Source: Plotosus lineatus (Eukaryota > Chordata > Actinopteri > Siluriformes > Plotosidae). Taken from it: 64,000 nt of DNA. Below are positions 1-60,544 of this stretch, in pieces (positions within the stretch are counted from its first letter, which is position 1; the number at the start of each line of letters is the position of its first letter). The stretch lies in assembly GCA_024760905.1 (NCBI GenBank), contig CM045735.1:29858749-29922748 (forward strand), written 5' to 3'. Below the pieces are notes generated by a model. That model saw only the letters and a program-made list of their open reading frames with translations. It was not told where the DNA came from and ran no database searches. The translations under genes and the position numbers were made by a program.

Positions 1-186
1 CTGCCTGTGCTACACCCCAACATCTGACGCAAACACATTTAGAGGCTCATTATTTTCTTTAGGTAACTTACTCAACTTGGTATGGGGCATCAGGCCCCGC
101 CCACTGCCATGGACTGTGGGCACAAGAATTTCTATCCATTTGAAAGCAAATGGTGTGTTTGTACATGACAGCATGGGTAAGGCCAG

Positions 187-51229
<51,043 letters not shown>

Positions 51230-51600
51230 GCCTTCCCCCTCTACCATACCTATTTAGAACACTTAGTGTGTCAGTCATATCCAATCTCTGAAGTTCCAGT
51301 TCAGTGTCTACTTTTGCATAATTTTCTTTGAGAGTATTTTAATGTGCTTATATTCTCTTTTTGGGAAGAATTTGCACATTTTGAAGAGACTTCAAATGTA
51401 TTTAATACATTTCTTTTTAAATATTTTCATAGAACTTGCTCTTGTTCACTGCCTGTTTGCTGTAATGACATATTTTATACTGTGTTTGTTGGATAAGCAC
51501 ACTCTTGACCTCCAGTTCATCTCCGAAGCCTAAAGATTGTGGTACAGATTTATTAAAACCCCTCAGCACTGACTCGGCATCAACGCTTTCATTTTTCTGG
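51230..51600 (+). other. pde4dip: pde4dip 3' UTR (probable)
   Basis: AT-rich sequence with no coding signal follows the stop. ATTAAA at 51552-51557 is a plausible variant poly(A) signal, and no canonical AATAAA occurs before it. The hAT-like element starting at 51623 bounds the region. Confidence 0.55.
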
Positions 51601-51622
51601 ACAGGATTTTAACCGTGTAGGA

Positions 51623-52454
51623 CAGGGGTCGGGAACCTATGGCTCTCGAGCTAGATGTGGCTTTTTTGATGACTGCATCTGGCTCTCAGATAAATCAGGT
51701 GACCTGTATTAACAGAATAACTAATACATAATTTTGCTGTCCTTTAAATAAAAATACAGAAAATAGCCATCAAATAAAACAAAAACGGATAAATAAATCT
51801 CATTTTAATCTATAAATCTATTTTCAACGCCACTTGTCGCTGTGGCTGGCAGCAGACAGCCAATCCTTTCTGTACTCCAGTGTGTGGGTGGGTCCAATAC
51901 TTTGAAATTTTATTTTAATTTTATTGGATTATATGCAACAGCTTTTGAAAATTGTTTTGGGTTAAGAGGTAAATTTACCTCATTTTTGATTCTCTCATTT
52001 GCACGAAACCAAGCAGAGCTGGCAAGCAAAACATAAATGGACAGACATGGATAAACTTCAACCCGCAGACCAGCTGATTGCCAAAACTTGGGATGCGCTT
52101 CCTGTCACATACCAAACACAGCAGCGTGTGGGTCGTGCCATATTGACCATGTTTGGCTCCACATGCGCACGCAAGCACTCCTCACGTGTGAAAAACATCA
52201 ACCTGCAGTCACGTTTAACAGATGGAAGCCTAAACGCCTACATGAAGCTGAACCTCACCACCAGACTACAAAGCCATCAGCAAAACCATGCAGCACCAGA
52301 AGTTGCATTAATAGTAAAAAGTACTTTTCTAATTAATAAATAACTTTGTTATAACAATGTTGTTTAAAATAAATTCCGAGTCTTATTATACTCTAAAATT
52401 GTTGGGTCGTCCTTTTCCATTTAGTTGTATTCACCATTAATCTATATATATATA
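51623..52454 (+). mobile_element. hAT-family transposon fragment
   Basis: The left end CAGGGGTCGGGAACCTATGG and CTCTCGAGCTAGATGTGGCT is a TIR known from fish hAT elements. An open stretch at 51999-52343 encodes a C-terminal transposase remnant (ILTMFGSTCARKHSS, SRLTDGSLNAYMKLNL), the hAT dimerisation region in degraded form. The right end is cut off where the Tc1 element begins at 52457. Confidence 0.78.
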
Positions 52455-52540
52455 TACTGGTCCTTCTAAAAAAAATTAGCATAATGTGAGAAAGTTCATT
52501 ATTTTCTGTAATCTTCTTCTTTTACTTTCGGCTGCTCCCT

Positions 52541-55043
52541 TCAGGGGTCGCCACAGCAAATCATCCGCCTCCACCTCACCCTGTCCTCCGCATCTTCTTT
52601 TCTGACTCCAACGACCTTCATGTCTTCCTTCACCACATCCATAAATCTCTTCTTCGGTCTTCCTCGAGGCCTTCTGCCTGGTAGTTCCAACCTCAGCATC
52701 CTACTGCCAATATACTCACTATCCCTCCTCTGTACATGTCCAAACCATCTCAATCTAGCCTCTCTGACTTTGTCTCCAAAACATCTTACGTGGGCTGTCC
52801 CTCTGATATACTCATTTCTGATCCTATCCATCCTCATTACTCCCAGGGAGAACCTCAACATTTTCATCTCCGCTACCTCCAGCTCTGCCTCCTGCCTTTT
52901 CCTCAGCGCCACTGTTTCTAAGCCATACAACATCGCTGGCCTCACCACCATCTTGTACACTTTTCCCTTCATTCTTGCTGACACTCTCCTATCGCACATC
53001 ACACCGGATACTTTTCTCCAACCATTCCAGCCTGCCTGCACACGCTTCTTCACCTCTTTTCCACACTCTCCATTGCTCTGGATTGTTGAGCCTAAGTACT
53101 TAAAATCCTCCACCTTCGTTATCTCTGCTCCCTGTAACATCACCGTTCCTCCTGGGTCCTTCTCATTCACACACATGTATTCTGATTTTCTGAGGCTAAC
53201 CTTCATTCCTCTCCTTTCCAGGGCATACCTCCACCTCTCTAGATTTTCCTGCACTTGTTCTCTGCTCTCACTACAGATCACGATGTCATCTGCAAACATC
53301 ATAGTCCATGGAGATTGTTGTCTCGCCTCGTCTGTCAGCCTGTCCATCACCATAGCAAACAAGAAGGGGCTCAGAGCTGACCCTTGATGCAGTCCCACCT
53401 CCACCTTGAATTCGTCGGTCACACCGACAGCACACCTCACCACTGTCTTACATCTCTCATACATGTCCTGCACCACTCTAACATACTTCTCTGCCACTCC
53501 AGACTTCCTCATGCAATACCACAGTTCTTCTCTTGGCACCCTGTCATATGCTTTTTCCAGATCCACAAAGGCACAATGTAGCTCCCTCTGACCTTCTCTG
53601 TACTTCTCTATTAACATCCTCAAGGCAAACATTGCATCTGTGGTGCTCTTTCTTGGCATGAATCCAAACTGTTGTTCACAAATGCTGACCTCTGCCCTTA
53701 GTCTAGCTTCCACTATTCTTTCCCATAACTTCATCATATGGCTCATCAACTTTATCCCTCTGTAGTTGCTGCAACTCTACACGTCTCCCTTGTTCTTAAA
53801 AATGGGCACCAGCACACTTCTCCTCCACTCCTCCGGCATCTGCTCACTCTCTAGTACCTTGTTGAATGTTCTTGTCAGAAAATCTACTGCTACCTCTCCT
53901 AGACACTTCCATACCTCCACAGGTATATCATCAGGACCAACTGCCTTTCCATTCTTCATCCTCTTCAATGCCCTTCTCACTTCACCCTTACTGATCTTTG
54001 CTACATCCTGCTCCTCAATGGTTACCTCTTCTACTCTTTTTTTCTCTCTCATTTTCCTCATTCATCAGCTCTTCAAAATACTCTTTCCATCTTCCCAGCA
54101 CACTTCTGCCATCACTCAATACATTTCCCTCTCTGTCCTTTATCAATCTAACTTGCTGCACGTCCTTCCCATCTCTATTTCTCTGCTGTGCCAACCTGTA
54201 TAGATCATTTTCTCCCTCTTTACTATCCAACCTATCATACAAGTCATACGCCCTCTGTTTGGCCTTAGCCACTGCTACTTTCGCCTTACGCTGTGTCTCC
54301 CTGTACTCCTGTTTACTCTCTTCGGTCCTCTCAATGTCCCACTTCTTCTTGGCTAACCTTTTCCTTTGTACACACTCCTGCACTTCCTCATTCCACCACC
54401 AAGTCTCCTTATCTACTTTTCTTCCAGAGGACACACCAAGTACTCTCCTACCTGTGTCCCTGATCACATTTGCTGTGGTTGTCCAGTCATTTGGAAGCAC
54501 TTCCTGGCCACCCAAAGCCTGTTTCAACTCCTCCTTGAAGACAACACGACACTCTTCCTTTTTCAGCTTCCACCACTTTGTCTTCTGCTCTGCCTTTGCC
54601 TTTTCACCTTTCTCACCATCAGAGTCATCCTGCACACCACCATCCTATGCTGTTTGGCAACACTCTCACCCACGATGACTTTGCAGTCACTGACTTCCTT
54701 CAAATTACATCGCCTACACAAGATGTAGTCTACCTGTGTGCGCCTACCTCCGCTTTCATAAGTCACCCTATGCTCCTGTTTCTTCTCAAAGAAAGTATTC
54801 ACCACAGCCATTTCCATCCTTTTTGCAAAATTTATCAACATCTGTCCTTCTGCGTTCCTGTCCTGGATACTAAACCTGCCCATCACTTCCTCGTCCCCTC
54901 TGTTGCCTGCCCCAACATGTCCATTGAAGTCTGCACCTATGACCACTCTTTCACCTCTGGGGGTACTCTGCATCACTTCATCTAAGTCACTCCAGAATCT
55001 CTCCTTCTCTTCTAGCTCACATCCTGCCTGTGGGGCATAAGCA
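52541..55043 (-). pseudogene. RTE LINE ORF: distal endonuclease plus reverse transcriptase, frame-broken
   Basis: Pieces in order on the minus strand. Endonuclease remainder 54976-54563 (VVIGADFNGHVGAGNRGDEE; TQVDYILCRRCNLKEVSD). Linker 54635-54015. RT fingers 54061-53777 (KNGKAVGPDDIPVEVWK). RT palm and thumb 53749-52541, one open stretch of 402 codons with QFGFMPRKSTTDAMFALRML, AFVDLEKAYDRVPREELWYC, GLHQGSALSPFLFAMVMD and the catalytic box MMFADDIVICSE. The C-terminus is RPRGRPKKRFMDVVKEDMK. At least three frame breaks. Confidence 0.92.
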
Positions 55044-55046
55044 CTA

Positions 55047-56882
55047 GATAAGATAAGATAAGATAAGATACAGCTTTATTAATCTCACAATGGAGAAATT
55101 CACTGTTACAGGCTCTTGAGGTACTATCAGTAGGGGGTGCAAAAATAGATACAAGTACGAACATACACACATACATATATTATATAAGTAAATAAATAAA
55201 TAGATACATAAATAGTATAAATTACTAAACAATAAAAGAAAAGAATGGAGCAACTTTATAGATTGGCCTATATTAAAGTGTAATGTATCTGAGTGCAGAG
55301 TAGATGGGTTGATATGGTTGATATGGTTCATAGTCAGTGGGGTAGATGTGGTTGATTAAAGTGCGCGGGGGTTTTTATTGCACATAACCGGTATTTTCAC
55401 AGACAGTTACAAAGTGGCGTTGTACAGTCTGATAGCGGTGGGAATGAACGACCTGCGGTAGCGCTCCTTCCTGCACTGAGGATGCTTCAGTCGTCCACTG
55501 AAGGAGCTGCTTAGCTCCTCGACAGTCTGGTGCAGTGGGTGAGAGCTGTTGAACAGGATGGATGTGAGCTTTGCTACCATCCTCCTCTCACTCACCTCCT
55601 CCACAGAGTCCAGTGGGCAGCCGAGGACAGAGCTGGCCCTCCTGACCAGCTTGTTCAGTCTCTTTCTGTCCCGCTCTGTGCTGCCCGGGGCCCAGCAGAT
55701 GGCAGCGTAGAGGATTGCAGAGGCTACCACAGAGTCATAAAATGTCCTGAGCAGAGGTCTGCATATGCCGAAGGACCTGAGTCTCCTCAGAAGGTGGAGG
55801 CGACTCTGGCCCTTCTTGTACAGGGCGTTGGTGTTGTGGGACCAGTCCAGTTTATTGTTAAGGTGAACACCCAGGTACTTGAAACTGTCCACTGTCTCAA
55901 TGTCTTGTCCCTGGATGTTCACTAGTAAATGTGTGTGTGTGTGTGTGTTTGAGTGCTTCTCCTGAAGTCGACCACCATCTCCTTCGTCTTCCTAGTGTTC
56001 AAGCACAGGTGGTTGCGCTCACACCAGTCCACGAAGTCGACGATGACCGACCGGTACTCCAGCTCGTTCCCCTCTGACACACGGCCCACGATGGCGGAGT
56101 CGTCCGAGAACTTCTGGAGGTGGCAGCTGTTTGTGTTATATATGAAGTCCCAGGTATAGATGTTAAAAAGGAAGGGGGAGAGGACGGTGCCCTGCGGGGC
56201 GCCCGTGCTACAGACTACCACCTTTGACTTACAGCCGCGCAGCCGCACGTACTGTGGACGGTTAGTAAGGTAGTCAATAATCCAGGCAGCAAGATGCCCG
56301 TCCACTCCCACGTCCTCCAGCTTCCCCCGCAGGCGCGCTGGCCTGATGGTGTTGAAGGCGCTGGAGAAGTCAAAGAACATGACCTTCACAGCGCTGCCGG
56401 CGATCTCCAGGTGGGCGAGTGCCCGCTGCAGAAGGTAGATGACGGCGTCTTCTACTCCGATGTTGGGCCTGTAGGCAAACTGCAGCGGGTCTAGGGTGGG
56501 GCTCACCATAGAGCGGAGGTGTTCAAGGAGGAGCCTTTCCATGATCTTAATGAGGTGGGAGGTCAGGGCGACAGGTCTGTAGTGGGCTGGTTCCTTCGCT
56601 TGTGCTGTTTTGGGAACCGGAACCACACAGGAGGTCTTCCAGAGGACTGGAACCTTCTCCAGGCTGAGGCTCAGGTTGTACAGGTAGCATAGTACCACAC
56701 AGAGCTGGTCTGCGCAGGTCCTCAGCAGCCTGGGACTGATGCCATCAGGTCCTTCAGATTTCCTCTGATTTAGTCGCCTCAGCTGTCTCCTCACCTGGTC
56801 TGATGTGAGGGAGAGGGGGGGCTGGGGTGGGCTGCAGAGGGAGGGGGATGTGTCTGTCGGGCTGTAGCAGTCAAGTGAAGAG
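55047..56882 (-). mobile_element. L2/CR1/Rex1-group LINE, 5'-truncated, inserted in the RTE endonuclease
   Basis: Restoring RTE continuity leaves only CTA duplicated (55044-55046 and 56883-56885). The minus strand encodes RT from 56880 to about 55925 (SEGPDGISPRLL; FFDFSSAFNTIRPARLRGKL; STGAPQGTVLSPFLFNIYT; LQKFSDDSAIVG) and, after a stop caused by a (TG)n expansion at 55929-55950, the C-terminal domain at 55922-55407 (FKYLGVHLNNKLDW; HPQCRKERYRRSFIPTAIRL). The 3' end is a (TTATC)n tail at 55047-55071, the usual tail type for this group. The endonuclease is missing. Confidence 0.92.
55407..56882 (-). pseudogene. L2/CR1-group reverse transcriptase, broken
   Basis: The catalytic SDD box (KFSDDSAIVG, about 56105) is intact, but a stop at about 55922 separates palm from C-terminal domain. 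Upstream the frame runs by chance into the RTE endonuclease, making a 424-codon hybrid open stretch (55922-57196). Confidence 0.88.
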
Positions 56883-56885
56883 CTA

Positions 56886-57196
56886 ACAACATTGAGCATT
56901 ACACCTTCAATTTCTAACTTGAGATTCATTACTCTGTCTGACACTCTTTTCACTTTTAGAACATTCCTGACAAACTCCTCCTTCAAGATGACTCCGACTC
57001 CATTTCTCTTCCCATCCACACCGTGATAAAATAGCTTAAACCCTGCTCCTAAGCTTTTAGCTTTGCTACCTTTCCACCTGGTCTCCTGAACACACAGTAT
57101 GTCCACCTTCCTCCTCTGCATCATGTCAACCAGCTCTCTACCTTTTCTGTGCATAGTTCCAACATTCAAAGTCCCCACTCTCAGTCCTAGACTCAT
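56886..57196 (-). pseudogene. RTE LINE AP-endonuclease, N-terminal part
   Basis: MSLGLRVGTLNVGTMHRKGR and VDILCVQETRWKGSKAKSL are the first two catalytic motifs of the apurinic-type endonuclease (GT.NV.T and QETRW, with the metal-binding Asn and Glu). The frame is cut after MLNVVS by the inner LINE; the following AYAPQ motif resumes at 55043. Confidence 0.92.
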
Positions 57197-57544
57197 GCCT
57201 TTCCTCTTCTCTCTCTGCCTACGGACACGCCTCCCACCTCTCCTTCTTCGACGTCATTATTTTCTGTAATGTACTGATAAAAATTACATTTTCATATATT
57301 TTAGATTCATTGCACACCAACTGAAATATTTCAGGTCTTTTATTGTTTTAATACTGATGATTTTGGCATACAGCTCATGAAAACCCAAAATTCCTATCTC
57401 AAAAAATTAGCATATCATGAAAAGGTTCTCTAAACGAGCTACTAATCTAATCATCTGAATCAACCAATTAACTCTAAACACCTGCAAAAGATTCCCGAGG
57501 CTTTTAAAAACTCCCAGCCTGGTTCATTACTCAAAACCACAATC

Positions 57545-58482
57545 ATGGGTAAGACTGCCGACCTGACTGCTGTCCAGAAGGCCATCATTGACACCCTCAA
57601 GCAAGAGGGTAAGACACAGAAAGAAATCTCTGAGCGAATAGGCTGTTCCCAGAGTGCTGTATCAAGGCACCTCAGTGGGACGTCTGTGGGAAGGAAAAAG
57701 TGTGGCAGAAAACGCTGCACAACCAGAAGAGGTGACCGGACCCTGAGGAAGATTGTGGAGAAGGGCCGATTCCAGACCTTGGGGGACCTGTGGAAGCAGT
57801 GGACTGGGCTACAGGTGCTGCATTCCCCAGGTCAAGCCACTTTTGAACCAGAAACAGCGGCAGACGCGCCTGACCTGGGCTACAGAGAAGCAGCACTGGA
57901 CTGTTGCTCAGTGGTCCAAAGTACTTTTTTCGGATGAAAGCAAATTTTGCATGTCATTCGGAAATGAAGGTGCCAGAGTCTGGAGGAAGACTGGGGAGAA
58001 GGAAATGCCAAAATGCCTGAAGTCCAGTGTCAAGTACCCACAGTCAGTGATAGTCTGGGGTGCCATGTCAGCTGCTGTGCTTTATCAAGGGCAGGGTCAA
58101 TGCAGCTATCTATCAGGAGATTTTGGAGCACTTCATGCTTCCATCTGCTGAAAAGCTTTATGGAGATGAAGATTTCATTTTTCAGCACGACCTGGCACCT
58201 GCTCACAGTGCCAAAACCACTGCTAAATGGTTTACTGACCATGGTATTACTGTGCTCAATTGGCCTGCCAACTCTCCTGACCTGAACCCCATAGAGAATC
58301 TGTGGGATATTGTGAAGAGAAAGTTGAGAGACACCAGACCCAACACAGTGGATGAGCTTAAGGCCGCTATCGAAGCATCCTGGGCCTCCATAACACCTCA
58401 GCAGTGCCACAGGCTGATTGCCTCCATGCCACGCCGCATTGAAGCAGTCATTTCTGCAAAAGGATTCCCGACCAAGTATTGA
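57545..58482 (+). pseudogene. Tc1-like DDE transposase, frame-shifted
   Basis: Starts MGKTADLTAVQKAIIDTLKQ, then a paired-type helix-turn-helix (QKEISERIGCSQSAVSRHLS) with a GRKK/GRKR basic linker. The catalytic domain keeps D in LFSDESKF (about 57928), D in FQHDLAPAHSA (about 58188) and E in SPDLNPIENLWD (about 58290), with 34 residues between the last two (DD34E). The frame changes near 57800 (with an apparent small deletion) and again near 58070, so no full-length protein can be made. The catalytic residues are intact despite the shifts, which suggests recent decay. Confidence 0.92.
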
Positions 58483-58794
58483 GTGCATAACGAAACATAA
58501 TCATTTGAAGGTTGACTTTTTTTGTATTAAAAGCACTTTTTTATTGGTCGGAAGAAATATGCTAACTTATTTTTTTGAGGAAGGGATTTTTGTTTTTTCT
58601 TTACTTTTTTGCCAAAACGATCGATATTAAAATAAAAGGCTTGAACTACTTCAGTTGTGTAATGAATCTAAAATATATGAAAGTCTAATGTTTATCAGTA
58701 CATTCCAGAAAATAATGAACTTTATCACAATATGCTAATTTTTTGAGAAGGACTAGTATATTTCAATACCCTCCTGGAATTGAAGGATCTGAAG

Positions 58795-59145
58795 ATGAGA
58801 TGAGATTTCTTTTCGGCTTTTTCCCTTTATCAGGGTCGCCACAGCGAATAATTCGCCTAAATTTTACCACTCATTCATTGGCCCAAGACACACATTTGTT
58901 TGAAGTTTTGTGGAAATCCGTTGGTTTTTTTTTTGTTTGTTTTTTTTTTGTTTTTGTTTTTTTTTGCACTATCATGCTAACGGACACAGTAGGCTGCAAA
59001 AGCCTTCAGCATGTTTCTGTCCCTTGCTAAAGGGTTGTGTCAGGAAGCGCATCCGACGTAAAAACCTATGCCAAATCAAACGTGCGATCATTCACTGTGG
59101 CGAACCCTGATAAAGGGGAAACGCCAAAAGGAAATCTCATCTCAT
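58795..59145. repeat. Two RTE/SINE tails facing each other
   Basis: A minus-strand tail at 58795-58860 (GAGATGAGATTTCTTTTCGG...GGGTCGCCACAGCGAATAAT) and a plus-strand SINE 3' half at 58985-59145 (GTAGGCTGCAAAAGCC...GCCAAAAGGAAATCTCATCTC) form an inverted pair separated by about 120 bp with poly(T)/G runs. Confidence 0.75.
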
Positions 59146-59518
59146 ACTAACAGCCACGGACACACAATCCTTAGTGGTGTTTCAGGTTTTATTTTCCTGT
59201 TGCTCTTTGATTTAAATCTGAAGAATATGGATGTGATGATGAAACTGGTACGGAAATGTGTGATGCTGACCTTGCAGGGGTTTTTTTTCAGACTTAAAAA
59301 AAAAACCAATTTCTCCTATATTTTAATGTATTAGCCCAATATATACATTAAAGCCTGATAGATGCAGGAAAATATTCCTTGTAGAAGCAGCATCACCAAA
59401 TTATCAGTATGGCAACACAAAAAGTAATTATGTAACAAGGACAGAATGAATATCCTATTCACTAATCATAGCTTTACATAATTATTATTACACAATGACA
59501 ATTAGACACCAAAGAGAA

Positions 59519-59653
59519 GATTTATGGATGTGGTGAAGGAGGACATGAAGTAGTTGGTGTAAGAGAAGAAGACACAGGATAGGGTGAGATGGAGGAAGAT
59601 GATTTGCTGTGGCAACCCCTGAAGGGAACAGCCGAAAGGAAAAGAAGAAGATT
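59519..59653 (+). mobile_element. RTE LINE 3'-end fragment
   Basis: Encodes FMDVVKEDMK and DRVRWRKMICCG with stops, then CAACCCCTGAAGGGAACAGC and CGAAAGGAAAAGAAGAAG, the same 3' end as the element at 52513. Confidence 0.85.
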
Positions 59654-59749
59654 GTGCCTGCACCTGTGCTCCTTTACTGTTCTTACTGGAGCTGTGGAGA
59701 CCTCAGTAGAGGCCTAACTTGAGTTTACCATCTGGACATATTTTGATAT

Positions 59750-60085
59750 GATACAGTGGTATAGGGCGCTGGATCGCTGATCCCAAGGTTGGGGGTTCGA
59801 GTCCCACTCTCCACAAGGTTGTCACGGCCCCCCCCAGTGCAGCTAACTGGGTTATCAAAGGCGGGCCATGTCTCTCACTGTCTATGGTGAGAGGCATGTA
59901 AAAGATCCATTGCTGACTTTCGTAAAGAGTAGCTGTAAAGTCGTCAGCGTGTTTCTGTCCCTTGCTAAAAAGGGTTGTGACAGGAAGGGCATCCGACGTA
60001 AAAACCTCTGCCAAATCAAACGTGCGAATCAGATGATTTGCTGTGGCGACTCCCGAGTAAAAGGGAAAAAGCCGAAAGGAAGACA
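59750..60085 (+). mobile_element. RTE-tailed tRNA SINE (copy 5)
   Basis: Head from ACAGTGGTATAGGGCGCTGG (first bases lost), intact B box GGGGGTTCGAGTCCC, middle CTCACTGTCTATGGTGAGAG, tail GCTGTGGCGACTCCCGAGT...AAAGCCGAAAGGAAGAC. Confidence 0.88.
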
Positions 60086-60544
60086 GCCAGACTCTCTCAG
60101 GCATGTACAAAAGATTTTTATAGATTGATTAACAAACAAACTTAGACATGAAAATAGTTATTCAAGTTGAAAGCTGGGTGGTTTTAAATTTGCTAGTTTT
60201 GTGATCAGACCTATTTTCACTCACCAGCACTTTCATAAAAACACCAGTACACCAATTCACAAATTCAGCTTTTCACGCCTCAGCTTTTGCCCAAAATAGC
60301 ATTAGATTTCTGAAATTGGGCTCGATGTGTTCTTCTGCTTCAGCTCATTATTTCAACACTTGATGTTTTGTTCAAGCTTTTCTGCTTATCATGGTTGTAA
60401 GGACTGATGAGTTATTATAGTTTCAGCAGCTGAGACAAATCTTGTATCAAATTATTTTCACCCTTGTCCATTTTGTGTCAACTCCAGAGACTGTTGGCAC
60501 AAGCATCATGATGTGTTGATGTTTCTCATACTACGGTGTCGGCC

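Larger units (their letters stand above)
52513..57253 (-). mobile_element. RTE-clade LINE, near full-length, 17-bp target duplication, split by an L2-type LINE
   Basis: Perfect direct repeats TCATTATTTTCTGTAAT at 52496-52512 and 57254-57270 flank it. Without the inner LINE it is about 2.9 kb, close to the usual 3.2-kb RTE size. Order on the minus strand: a short 5' UTR, AP endonuclease (57196-56886, then 55043-54563), RT fingers/palm/thumb (54061-52541), and 3' tail CGACCCCTGAAGGGAGCAGC (about 52550-52531). This tail is shared with the SINE copies. Confidence 0.95.
52457..58756 (+). mobile_element. Tc1-like DD34E transposon, split by an RTE LINE
   Basis: Outer ends CTGGTCCTTCTAAAAAAAAT (52457) and inverse TTTTTTGAGAAGGACTAG (ending 58756), each flanked by TA. 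Without the LINE and one target-duplication copy it is about 1,542 bp, a normal Tc1 size. The TIRs are of the IR/DR type: a second ATTAGCATATCATGAAAAGG motif lies inside at 57407-57426. Its transposase is at 57545-58482. Confidence 0.93.

Noticed and set aside
52620..53387. A long plus-strand open frame (255 codons) across the RTE element
   Set aside because: It is the antisense shadow of the reverse transcriptase and has no motif of its own.
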